From: an uncultured Bacteroidales bacterium | GTDB lineage: Bacteria > Bacteroidota > Bacteroidia > Bacteroidales > P3 | Direction: 5' to 3' | Assembly: GCA_900318275.1 (NCBI GenBank) | Contig: ONJY01000010.1 | Span: forward strand, 22,619 to 86,618 | DNA: 64,000 bases | Shown here: one piece after another, positions 36,017 to 44,162 of the stretch | How positions within the stretch are numbered: position 1 is the first letter of the stretch | How the letters are laid out: each line of letters begins with the position of its first letter | Notes under the pieces: model-generated | Seen by the model: only the letters and a program-made list of their open reading frames with translations | Databases searched by the model: none | Told to the model about the DNA's origin: nothing | Made by a program: the position numbers and the translations under genes

Positions 36017-36050
36017 CGAAAAAAAATCAAAAGTCATCATACTAAATTCC

Positions 36051-36659
36051 TTATTCCACACTTCCACCGCAGTAGCCGTTATCGTCAATCTCGTTTTCAG
36101 GCACATAGACGTAGAGGCTGACGGTGGTCCCGTCTATCAGCACCCCGTCAATCTTGTATTCCAATGCCTCATGGCTGAGGGTAACATCCAATGTACCACT
36201 GGCGAAGACCGTGCTTCCATCGTGAATATTCCCCTGCAAGGTGCCGTAGAAATAGCCACCGACATTACTCAGGCTGAAGTTCAGGACACGCTCGCCCGAG
36301 ACGGCGAAATCATAGCCACCGTCGGGCGTAGCGTCGGTAAGGTCATAGTTTTTGCCCATGGAGAAGGGCAACGCATCGGCCGTAAAGAGATACAGCACAT
36401 CGCCCTCCGGACAACGGCCCATAACGGTGTAGCGATCGTTTGGAGCCTTGAAGGCACTGCCCAGCAGCGGATACACGGTGTCGTTGACAACCAACTCGTT
36501 GCGATTAGCCGTAACTACCGCTGACCTGCCGGATTCAACCGGCCGAGGCGCAACCGACTCTCCCGTCCCGTCGGCTTTACTGCATGCTGCCATCAGCACC
36601 AGCGCCAAGAGAGCGAGACACATTCCCAGGCTCAATTTATTGGCGACAAACCTCTTCAT
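36051..36659 (-). CDS. Lipoprotein of unknown function
   Basis: The 202-residue product has a basic N terminus, a hydrophobic segment and lipobox MAAC (Cys26). The mature part is beta-rich (FAVSGERVLNFSLSNVGGYFYG, STVFASGTLDVTLSHEALEY). It is not recognised as a known family. Its late region (SGTLDVTL...) loosely resembles the divergent neighbour's SGSANIVY strand, so the two may be distant relatives; this is weak. It has its own promoter at 36717. Confidence 0.7.
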   Translation of the reverse strand: MKRFVANKLSLGMCLALLALVLMAACSKADGTGESVAPRPVESGRSAVVTANRNELVVNDTVYPLLGSAFKAPNDRYTVMGRCPEGDVLYLFTADALPFSMGKNYDLTDATPDGGYDFAVSGERVLNFSLSNVGGYFYGTLQGNIHDGSTVFASGTLDVTLSHEALEYKIDGVLIDGTTVSLYVYVPENEIDDNGYCGGSVE

Positions 36660-36716
36660 CGTTCTTTTGGATTAAATGACAACTAATTAATATATATAGC
36701 ATAATTTTTCACGCTG

Positions 36717-36724
36717 CAAAGATA
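36717..36724 (-). promoter_or_regulatory. Promoter -7 box of the 36051 lipoprotein gene
   Basis: The minus strand reads TATCTTTGC, about 60 bp before the start codon. Confidence 0.65.
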
Positions 36725-37001
36725 CACATTATTTTGTTTTCGGCACAAAAAAACTGTCCTGCAGCGACATATTTTTTTTCACCCAACCGGTACGGTCCCC
36801 CTTCGGAGTCCCTACGTCAAAGTGGTGTAGTTGCGGCGTCATTCCTCCGACGCATCTACTGCCACCCCTACGGAGTCCCTTCGGCATTTCTTCCGTAGTA
36901 TTTCAGTGTTCAACTGAAGAAGTATCGTTGATGTACTGAAGAACTGCCGTACTAACTCCGTACCGGAGGCATGAAAACAAGGGGGCAAAAACGAAAAAAA
37001 T

Positions 37002-37032
37002 TTTGCCATGTGCACAAATGTATGTACTTTTG
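37002..37032 (+). promoter_or_regulatory. Promoter of the PN-repeat lipoprotein gene
   Basis: TTTG (37002-37005), 19-nt spacer, TACTTTTG (37025-37032). The sequence AAATTTTGCCAT and spacing match the tRNA promoter at 25954. Confidence 0.85.
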
Positions 37033-37048
37033 CGCCGCAAAACGCATA

Positions 37049-37113
37049 AGCCGCAGGGCTGGTGACACGGGTTCTGCCCTGTCCAAGCGGCTGATTATTA
37101 AACCACAGAACCC
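37049..37113 (+). promoter_or_regulatory. Putative pseudoknot leader RNA upstream of a lipoprotein
   Basis: Three helices can be drawn by eye. AGCCG (37049-37053) pairs with CGGCT (37088-37092). CAGGGC (37054-37059) pairs with GCCCTG (37076-37081). The loop GGGTTCT (37069-37075) pairs with AGAACCC (37107-37113) outside the stem, making an H-type pseudoknot. The coding sequence starts 30 nt later. No match to a known riboswitch class was recognised. Confidence 0.5.
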
Positions 37114-37143
37114 ACATTAACAAAACATATACATAGTATCATT

Positions 37144-37917
37144 ATGAAGAAAATGTTCAAAATGTTCGGCATCGCGCTGCTGGCATGCAGCCTGCTGACC
37201 GTGGCCTGCAGCAAGGACGAGGACACCACCACCACTACCACCACCAACAACGGTGGCAGCAACAACAATGGCGGCACCCCCAATCCCAACCCGAATCCCA
37301 ATCCTAACCCGAATCCTAATCCCAACCCTAATCCTAACCCCAACCCCAATCCTGATCCCAGCGATCCTAACCCCTCCGTGCCTCAGGGAACCATCACCGT
37401 AAAGTGGGACAACGTCACCAAGACAATGGGCAACTACATTGTAATGAATAGGGTACAGGGTACCACCACAACTCTTCAGATCGACCTCTTCGGTAGCCGT
37501 CGTATAGAGGGTGACAACACATTTGTCGAGCTTCCCCACTATTGCTTATTCCTCTATCAGCCTCAGGGCGGAAGCATGAACGTATACGGAGACTTCTGCA
37601 CTGCTTACAGCGAGGAGATTAACAGCGATGCCCAGCATCAGGCAATGTTCACCGAGCTCGACCCGAGCGGTGACTTCTACACCTTCACGGAACCAGACTA
37701 CGTCTATGTCAGCCACTCCAACGCCAACTTCACATACAACTCACAGAACAAGACCGTGTCCGGCAGTGCCAACATTGTGTACAAGAGCGTGTATGACGAG
37801 CGCACTGGTGTAGCAACCCCCGCACAGCACACACTCAGCGTCACCTTCAACAACTTCCCCGTCGCCACCATCGGCTGGGATGACCAAGGGAGCAAAAAGA
37901 TGATGATGCGCAAATAA
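37144..37917 (+). CDS. Lipoprotein with Asn-Pro hexanucleotide-repeat linker
   Basis: The 257-residue product has signal MKKMFKMFGIALLACSLLTVAC, then an acidic/Thr/Asn spacer, then about 16 Pro-Asn dipeptides (residues 46-76) as a rigid extended linker, and a beta-rich domain of about 175 residues (TITVKWDNV, VELPHYCLFLYQP, YVYVSHSNANF). The linker would project the domain from the outer membrane. The domain is not recognised. It has a strong promoter, a structured leader and a strong terminator, which suggest high or regulated expression. Confidence 0.78.
   Translation: MKKMFKMFGIALLACSLLTVACSKDEDTTTTTTTNNGGSNNNGGTPNPNPNPNPNPNPNPNPNPNPNPNPDPSDPNPSVPQGTITVKWDNVTKTMGNYIVMNRVQGTTTTLQIDLFGSRRIEGDNTFVELPHYCLFLYQPQGGSMNVYGDFCTAYSEEINSDAQHQAMFTELDPSGDFYTFTEPDYVYVSHSNANFTYNSQNKTVSGSANIVYKSVYDERTGVATPAQHTLSVTFNNFPVATIGWDDQGSKKMMMRK
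37279..37371 (+). repeat. Hexanucleotide repeat (CCNAAY)n coding Pro-Asn
   Basis: About 15-16 units of CCN-AAY. Third positions vary, so copies are not identical, but slippage could still change linker length in frame. Confidence 0.85.
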
Positions 37918-37935
37918 GCGAAAAGTCGCATAATA

Positions 37936-37969
37936 AAAAGCCACCCATGCATGTGGGTGGCTTTTTTTT
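37936..37969 (+). terminator. Intrinsic terminator of the PN-repeat lipoprotein gene
   Basis: AGCCACCCA/TGGGTGGCT, 9-bp stem, followed by eight T; it lies 20 bp after the stop. The preceding A run makes it usable for folC from the other side too. Confidence 0.92.
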
Positions 37970-37983
37970 GCTGCTGTCGGCGG

Positions 37984-39240
37984 CTATGCCAGAGCGTCGG
38001 CGACGAGGAAGATGCTGCCGGTGACGAGGACGAGGTCGGCTGGGTCGGCGACACTACGGGCGGCGGCTATGGCATCCTTGACGTTGGCGTAGACCTCGCC
38101 CTCGATGCCGAGGGTGGCGGCAGCGGCCTGCAGGTCGGCCACGGGCAGTCCGCGCGGCACAGAGGGCTGCGAGAAGCGCCAGTCGAAAGGCTTGCCGAGT
38201 CGTGTGAACTCGGTATGCAGGTGCGACAGTATCTTACTGTAATCCTTGTCGTTAACACAGCCGTAGATGACATGCAGGCTGCGGAACGGCATTGTGGCCA
38301 GCTTGCCGAGCATGGAGTCGATGCCCGGGGCGTTGTGGGCTGTCTCACAGATGGTGAGGGGGGCCTCCCCTATCGTCTGCCAGCGGCCGTGGAGGTGCGT
38401 GTTGGTGACCACTCGGGCCAACCCGCGTTGCAAATCTGAAGTCTGAATACTGAAGTCTGAAGTCTTTTTAAGCACCTCGACAGCCTCGAGCACGGTGGCT
38501 ATGTTGTGCTTCTGGTATTCGCCCGTAAGCTCTTCGGTGTAGCGACTGATGTCGTCCACAACGTAGTGCTGGTCGGCAAAGGTGATGGGCGCATGGTTTG
38601 CGGCGGCAGCGGCGAGGAACACCGGCGTGGTCTCGGGCTGCGTCTCCCCTATCACCACCGGCACGCCATCCTTGATGATGCCGGCCTTCTCGCCGGCAAT
38701 CTTCTCCAGCGTGTCGCCGAGGAACTGCGTGTGGTCCAGGCCTATGTTGGTGATGATGGAGAGCAGCGGCGTGATGACGTTGGTGCTGTCAAGCCTGCCG
38801 CCCATGCCAACTTCGACGACGGCGATGTCTACCTTCTCGCGTGCGAAATAGTCGAAGGCGAGGCCTACGGTCATCTCGAAGAATGAGAGGCCGAGGTCGT
38901 TGAACATCAAGCGGTGACTCTCGACGAAGTCCGTGACGGCCTGCTCCGGAATCATGTCGCCATTGATGCGTATGCGCTCGCGGAAGTCGACAAGGTGGGG
39001 CGAGGTGTAGAGGCCCACCTTGTAGCCAGCCTCCTGCAGTATCGATGCGAGGAAGTGGGAGACGGAGCCTTTGCCGTTGGTGCCTGCCACATGTATGCTG
39101 CGGAAGCGCTTTTCCGGGTTGCCGAGGGCGGCCATCATGTCGACGGTGGGCTGTATGTCGGCCTTATAAGCGGCAGCGCCGATGCGGTGATACATCGGCA
39201 GCTGCGAGAACATGAAGTCTATGGTTTCCTGATAGGTCAT
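37984..39240 (-). CDS. folC: Bifunctional folylpolyglutamate synthase / dihydrofolate synthase
   Basis: The 418-residue enzyme adds glutamate to dihydropteroate and folates. It shows the Mur-ligase P-loop VAGTNGKGSVSHF, YTSPHLVDFRERI, FFEMTVGLAFDYF, VEVGMGGRLDSTNV and DHTQFLGDTLEKIAGEKAGI. Residues around KKTSDFSIQTSDLQRG are encoded by a heptanucleotide repeat (38433-38465), in a segment that varies between homologues. It overlaps the upstream barrel gene by 4 bp and ends with TAG. Confidence 0.95.
   Translation of the reverse strand: MTYQETIDFMFSQLPMYHRIGAAAYKADIQPTVDMMAALGNPEKRFRSIHVAGTNGKGSVSHFLASILQEAGYKVGLYTSPHLVDFRERIRINGDMIPEQAVTDFVESHRLMFNDLGLSFFEMTVGLAFDYFAREKVDIAVVEVGMGGRLDSTNVITPLLSIITNIGLDHTQFLGDTLEKIAGEKAGIIKDGVPVVIGETQPETTPVFLAAAAANHAPITFADQHYVVDDISRYTEELTGEYQKHNIATVLEAVEVLKKTSDFSIQTSDLQRGLARVVTNTHLHGRWQTIGEAPLTICETAHNAPGIDSMLGKLATMPFRSLHVIYGCVNDKDYSKILSHLHTEFTRLGKPFDWRFSQPSVPRGLPVADLQAAAATLGIEGEVYANVKDAIAAARSVADPADLVLVTGSIFLVADALA
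38433..38465 (-). repeat. In-frame heptanucleotide repeat within folC
   Basis: The plus strand reads AATCTGA-AGTCTGA-ATACTGA-AGTCTGA-AGTC, four and a half 7-bp units. It is translated in frame as SDFSIQTSDLQ-type peptide. Confidence 0.8.
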
Positions 39241-41003
39241 TTGTGCGGGATGGTGTAAGTCAGACCGACAATGAAGAGGGCGCGCTGCGAAGGGTAGTTG
39301 GCCCAGAGGTAGTAGCGTTGGAAGGCCAAGTTGTCCATGCGCAGGAAGAAGCTGAGGGCGCGGTTGTGGCGGTACTCCACTTCGGCGGCGATGCCGTAGC
39401 GCATGGGCAGCGTCAGCTCGGCGTCGGCATGCATGCTGCCGAGGAGGCGTCCCTCAAGGTGGAAGAGCCAGCGGTCGTGGTAGTTGACGTCGGCGCTGAC
39501 GAGGGCGTCCCAGTCGGGGCGGTAGAGGGGCGAGCTGAGCTTGGCGAGAGCGGTGTTGATGACGGAGTCGTTGTAGTCGACGGCACCATAGGCATAGTAG
39601 TGGCCACCGGCACGGAGGGTGAGCATCTCGTCGTTGACGAAGGTGACGCTGGCGCCGATGGTGAGTCGGTTGTCGTCGACATACAGCGGGCTGTAGACGT
39701 TGTTCAGCATATAGAGCGGGTCGAGCGTGAAGGTGAGGTCGTCGCGCAGCAGTTGGTATTTGATTTCGGCGTCGGCCTCAAGCTTGCGGCTGATGCTCCA
39801 GCGCGCTGTGCCGAAGAAGTCGTAGTGGCGTGTGGCGCGCATCTCGCTACCGGGGGCGATATAGGGGTTCACCATGCGCATGGCGTTGAGGCTGTTGGCC
39901 TCCATGCCGCCGGTGGCGCCGACACTCAAGGCCAGACGGTCGGCAAGCAGCTTCTTGCTGACCACAACGTCGGGGAAGAGGCGGAAGATGGTGGCGCTGT
40001 CTGTGGTGTAGGCATCCCAGGCGGCGGTAAGACCAGCGTGGAACTGCAGGCCGCTGAAGATAAAGTCGACATACGGGTTGGCCTTCACGATGTTGCTCCA
40101 CAGGCGCATGGTGTCATTCACGGCAGGCAGGACGCAGCCAAGGGGCATCTTGTCGCCCAGACGCAGGCCATTGGTGTAGGCATCCCACTCCATGTGCAGA
40201 TAGGCCACACCCTTGTACTGGCGCATCATCTCGAAGCCGTAACGCACGTCGCCGCTGAGGTTAAGGTTAAGCTCGTTCTGCCCCCATGTGGCCCACAGGT
40301 CGCTGAGATGCACATTGGCAGCGAAGCCAAACTTGTTGGGGTCGAGCTGCATGTTCTTGACGCCGAAGTTCCACGTAGCCACGTTATACGAGGCACGGTA
40401 GTCCTTGATGGATATGCTGTCGCGCGTATAGGTGGGATAGACGGCTGTAAGCGTGCTGTCGTGGAAGCCGTAGTACAGGTTGTGGTCGTGCTCATAGCCG
40501 AGGTCGGTGGATAGCTGCAGCTTCTCGCCGACGATGTATTTGCCGAAGAGAGTGACACCGGTGTTGCCGAAATGGTTGCGGCCATAGCCGGGCAGGCGGT
40601 CCCACGACGAAAGGTGGTTGAGACGCACGCCGTAGGTCTTCTTTTTGTCGCGCGTAGAACTCCAGTAGAGGTCCGCAAGCGGCGTCCAATAGTTGCCAAC
40701 GCCGAGGCGCAGGTAGTTGTTGTAGAGCTTGGTGGCAGGCTCGCCGACGATGCGTGCGGCCTTGATGCGGCTGGGCTCATAGAGCGCTCTGAGGCTTGTT
40801 GGGGTTATGCTGTAGCGGAAGTCATGCTCCATGCGGCCAATGGTGTCGGTGATCTGCGCTGGGAAGTTGATCTTTTCCGCCTGCTCTATGGTTGGGCGGT
40901 AGCTGCCTTTGACGACAACACTCTCGTTATAGGTGCCCTCCTGCTGTGCGCTCAGCGTGGCGGTAAAAACAAGCAAGGCGGCTATAGTGAATATCTTTTT
41001 CAT
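39237..41003 (-). CDS. Outer-membrane beta-barrel protein (TonB-dependent-receptor-like, no plug)
   Basis: The 588-residue product has a signal peptide (MKKIFTIAALLVFTATLSAQ) and a short segment like a receptor N terminus (SVVVKGSYRPTIEQAEKINFP). About 20 amphipathic strands follow, ending FIVGLTYTIPHK, typical of an outer-membrane barrel, though the last residue is not aromatic. No plug domain or SusC-type features. Bacteroidota often encode this barrel next to a large TPR protein. The gene lies 5 bp after the TPR gene and overlaps folC. Function unknown; envelope assembly or transport are possible. Confidence 0.78.
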   Translation of the reverse strand: MKKIFTIAALLVFTATLSAQQEGTYNESVVVKGSYRPTIEQAEKINFPAQITDTIGRMEHDFRYSITPTSLRALYEPSRIKAARIVGEPATKLYNNYLRLGVGNYWTPLADLYWSSTRDKKKTYGVRLNHLSSWDRLPGYGRNHFGNTGVTLFGKYIVGEKLQLSTDLGYEHDHNLYYGFHDSTLTAVYPTYTRDSISIKDYRASYNVATWNFGVKNMQLDPNKFGFAANVHLSDLWATWGQNELNLNLSGDVRYGFEMMRQYKGVAYLHMEWDAYTNGLRLGDKMPLGCVLPAVNDTMRLWSNIVKANPYVDFIFSGLQFHAGLTAAWDAYTTDSATIFRLFPDVVVSKKLLADRLALSVGATGGMEANSLNAMRMVNPYIAPGSEMRATRHYDFFGTARWSISRKLEADAEIKYQLLRDDLTFTLDPLYMLNNVYSPLYVDDNRLTIGASVTFVNDEMLTLRAGGHYYAYGAVDYNDSVINTALAKLSSPLYRPDWDALVSADVNYHDRWLFHLEGRLLGSMHADAELTLPMRYGIAAEVEYRHNRALSFFLRMDNLAFQRYYLWANYPSQRALFIVGLTYTIPHK

Positions 41004-41008
41004 GGTAA

Positions 41009-44000
41009 TCAGTCGTTAATGTCAATAACTATTTCCTCCTCTTCCTGCTGCGGTGCCGGCTGCTCGGCGGCGACTATGGCGTCAAGCTTCTGGCGAGCCA
41101 CTCCGACGAGGTCCTCACCGTCGTAGTTGTCGATGATGCTCTGCAGCGTCTGCTTGGCCTGAAGGTTATTGCCGCGGGCGTAGTAGATGTCGGCCCAGAG
41201 GATGAAGCTGTATGCGAGCCAGTAGTCGCTGGAGGCGTCGCTGACGATGCCCTCGATCATCTTCTCGGCCTGCTGCAACTTACCGTCGAGCATCAGTATC
41301 TCGGCCTGACGGCAACGAGCCTCGCCGCTGTATTCGCCGTTGGCGGAACGCACGATGTGACCGTAGCAGGTGTAGGCGCTGTCGCGCTGACTGTTGTCAA
41401 AGCAGCTGCGTGCCATCGCCAGCCAAGCCTCCTCCTTCAGTTCCGCGGTGGCTTTGTTCTCGGCCACGAGGCGCTGTCCGGCCTCCATGATACCCGTGTG
41501 CTGCTTTAGGGCTACGGCGCAGCGCAGACCGCCGACCTCGCCCTGGAGCAGGCTGTTGTCGCTTTCGGCGTTGTCGGTGAGACGCTGGTAAAGGGTGGCG
41601 GCCTTGTTGTAGTCGCCAAGGCTATAGGCTATGTTGGCGGCATTGTAGAGCGAGCGTTCGCTGTACTGGTTGGTGCCTGCCGAGGCGACAGCCACATAGT
41701 GCGGCAGCGCCTTGTCGTTCTGCCCCTGACGGAAGTAGCTGTCGGCAAGCAGATAATGGGCCTTGACGGCGAAGAGGCCGTTGGGGAACTTGCTGAGGTA
41801 TCCCTCCAAGCCGGCGGCGGCATTCTCATAGTCGCCTTCCTGGTAGCGGCCCTCGACGGCGAGGAAGGTGGTGCTGTCCTGCTCCACAGTGGAGACGGTC
41901 ACCTTGGTGGTACGCTTCACATAGGTGAAATAGTCATCCACTCTATTCTGCGCAATATATATGTTCTTCACCGTGCTCAAGGCATCGCGGGCCTCGTCGG
42001 TGCCGGGATACTGCGTCAGCAGGCGGTCGAAGGTTTTGAGAGCCTGGTCTGGACGCTCGGTGTTGTAGTAAATCAGGCCTTGGTTGAGCAGCGCGGTCTT
42101 GACGTAGACGCTCTGCGGATACTGCTTGATGAAGTTGTTGTAGTAGGTCATAGCCATCTCGTTGTTGTCGCACATCATGTAGGTGTTGGCAATCTCAAGC
42201 ATGGCCTTCGACTTCAACGGCGAGTTGTCGTACTTCTCAAATATGTAGTTAAGGTATGTGAGTTTCTCGCTGTTCTTGCCCTGTGCACCATAGGCGAGGG
42301 CCTTCTGGTAGGTGGCATAGTCGGCGTCGCGACCGTTGGCGGCGATGACCTTGTCGTACTGCACGATGCTCTCGGCGAAGCGGCTCTGCACATATAGGCA
42401 GTCACCCAGACGGTTGTGGGCGTCGTCCTTCATCATGCGCTGCTGCTTGTCTTTCGGCTGCGCAATACGGCTGTCGAGGTCGGCGAAGGCGTCGTAGGCC
42501 TCGTCGTAGCGTTTCTGGCGCATGAGCAGGTAGGCATAGGTGTAGCGTGCCGGCAGCGCATAGGGCGAACTGTTGGCGAACGAGGAGAGCAGCAGCTTGT
42601 TGAAGCTCTTCTCTGCCGCCGAGGTCTGTCCTTGACGGTACTGCCATTCGCCGAGCAGATAGTTGGCGTCGGCGGTGATACGCGGCACAGCGTTAATCCT
42701 GACGGCTTTCTCGTAGAGTTTCACACCCTCGTCCTCTTTGCCGCTGTTGCACAGCTCGATGCCTCGATTGAGGACGGCTCGCTGGTAAGCCTGCTCGAGG
42801 GCTGCATTGCGCTGCGGCACCTGCTCCAGCAGGCGTATGGCCTCCTTGTAGTTGTTGGTGGAGCAATAGAGTTCGGTGAGAATCTCCTCCGCCTCGGTCT
42901 TGTGGCGACCTTTGGGGTATTTCTTCAGGTAACTCTCGAACGACTTGATGCTCTCGCCCATGGCGTTCTGGTTCAGCTCGCAGCTCAGCTTGGCGTAGTT
43001 GAAGAGGGCGTCCTCCTTTATCTGCTTGTCAAAGTCGAGCTTGCTGGCCTGCAGGAACATGCTGCGGGCATCCATCTTGCGCCCGAGGCGCACGTAGGTG
43101 TCGCCCAGCGTGTAGAGGGCGTTCTGCGCCACGCTGTCGTTGCATTGCGTCTTGCGCACCAGATAGGCGGCCGCCGAGTCGTAGCGGCCAAGCATGTAAT
43201 GGCTGTAGCCAACCTGATAGTCGTTGTCCTGCGGCGTGCAGCTCACCTGCTGCTCGTGCGACAGCTCGCGGCGGGCGGCGCCGTAGTGCTGCAAAGCGTT
43301 GGCATACTCGCCGCGGTTGAAGTACACCTCCCCCACCATCTGCTCTATCTCGCTGCGCTTGAAGGCATCCTTGTCCTTGAGCAACGCCGGCGCCATCTGC
43401 AGCAGCTCGTCGTCCTTGCCAAGATAGTAGTAGATGCGGGCGATGTAGCTGGGTGCTATCTTGGCGAACTTGCGGTCGTTCTGCAATTCGCGGAAGTTAC
43501 GCAACGCCAGGTCGTACTGCCCGTCCATATACTGTATGTGGGCGTAGTAGTAGAGGCTTGAGTTGCGGTATTTGCTCTGTCCCCCCACCTGCTGCGAGAA
43601 GTAGTCGGCGGCCTTCCGCGTGTCGCCTTTCTGGAAGTGGCAGTAGCCGCGCTTGAAGTTGTACTCGCTACGATGGTCGTACTCCACCTCCTTGGGGTCG
43701 ACAGCCTTGTAGTAGCCCAACGCACGGTCGTAGTCGCCGCGTGCATAGTAGAAGTTGCCTAGGTAGAAGCGCGCCATGTTCTGGCGAGCGCTCTGCGGGT
43801 AGAGGCGCAAGAACTCCTCGAGGCGGAAGTAGGCGTCGTCGTTGTCCAGCTTCTCCGAGCATACGCCGGCATAGTAGCAGGCGTCGGCTTTCAGCAGCAT
43901 GCTGGCACCGGTCTGCTGGCTGCCGGCGGCCACCTCGTCGAAGATCTGCTGCGCTGCGGCGTACTTCTGCTTCTGGTACAGGTCCATGGCCTGACGGTAA

Positions 44001-44116
44001 AGGTCGTCCTGCCGCTCGTCGCCGCCCACGCGCTGCGCCGACACGGCGGCTGGCAGCAGCAGCATGGCGGCCACCATAGCCGACATAAGTGCTTTCATTG
44101 TTTTGTGCTTGTTCAT
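41009..44116 (-). CDS. Large exported TPR protein
   Basis: The 1035-residue product has a signal peptide ending AVSAQ (start at 44116 or the ATG 18 bp later). The rest is almost entirely TPR helices (AMDLYQKQKYAAAQQIFDEV, NFYYARGDYDRALGYYKAV, YHYMLGRYDSAAAYL and many more, perhaps 20 or more repeats). A short acidic tail (EEEEIVIDIND) ends it. It is a periplasmic or outer-membrane-associated scaffold by inference. Close coupling to the barrel gene (5 bp) suggests a shared complex. Confidence 0.85.
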   Translation of the reverse strand: MNKHKTMKALMSAMVAAMLLLPAAVSAQRVGGDERQDDLYRQAMDLYQKQKYAAAQQIFDEVAAGSQQTGASMLLKADACYYAGVCSEKLDNDDAYFRLEEFLRLYPQSARQNMARFYLGNFYYARGDYDRALGYYKAVDPKEVEYDHRSEYNFKRGYCHFQKGDTRKAADYFSQQVGGQSKYRNSSLYYYAHIQYMDGQYDLALRNFRELQNDRKFAKIAPSYIARIYYYLGKDDELLQMAPALLKDKDAFKRSEIEQMVGEVYFNRGEYANALQHYGAARRELSHEQQVSCTPQDNDYQVGYSHYMLGRYDSAAAYLVRKTQCNDSVAQNALYTLGDTYVRLGRKMDARSMFLQASKLDFDKQIKEDALFNYAKLSCELNQNAMGESIKSFESYLKKYPKGRHKTEAEEILTELYCSTNNYKEAIRLLEQVPQRNAALEQAYQRAVLNRGIELCNSGKEDEGVKLYEKAVRINAVPRITADANYLLGEWQYRQGQTSAAEKSFNKLLLSSFANSSPYALPARYTYAYLLMRQKRYDEAYDAFADLDSRIAQPKDKQQRMMKDDAHNRLGDCLYVQSRFAESIVQYDKVIAANGRDADYATYQKALAYGAQGKNSEKLTYLNYIFEKYDNSPLKSKAMLEIANTYMMCDNNEMAMTYYNNFIKQYPQSVYVKTALLNQGLIYYNTERPDQALKTFDRLLTQYPGTDEARDALSTVKNIYIAQNRVDDYFTYVKRTTKVTVSTVEQDSTTFLAVEGRYQEGDYENAAAGLEGYLSKFPNGLFAVKAHYLLADSYFRQGQNDKALPHYVAVASAGTNQYSERSLYNAANIAYSLGDYNKAATLYQRLTDNAESDNSLLQGEVGGLRCAVALKQHTGIMEAGQRLVAENKATAELKEEAWLAMARSCFDNSQRDSAYTCYGHIVRSANGEYSGEARCRQAEILMLDGKLQQAEKMIEGIVSDASSDYWLAYSFILWADIYYARGNNLQAKQTLQSIIDNYDGEDLVGVARQKLDAIVAAEQPAPQQEEEEIVIDIND

Positions 44117-44162
44117 ATTGTTGTATGTTATTCGTTTCTTGGTTATCGCTTCTCGCGGCGGC

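Larger units (their letters stand above)
36660..37143. other. 484-bp divergent intergenic region between two lipoprotein genes
   Basis: It holds the minus-strand promoter at 36717, a stretch of degenerate GGAGTCCCTTCGG/CCTACGG repeats (36785-36965), the plus-strand promoter (37002-37032) and a structured leader (37040-37143). No coding frame was seen. Confidence 0.7.

Noticed and set aside
39243-40514. A 423-codon plus-strand open frame.
   Set aside because: Antisense to the outer-membrane barrel gene; His/Val/Gly-rich with no recognisable motif.
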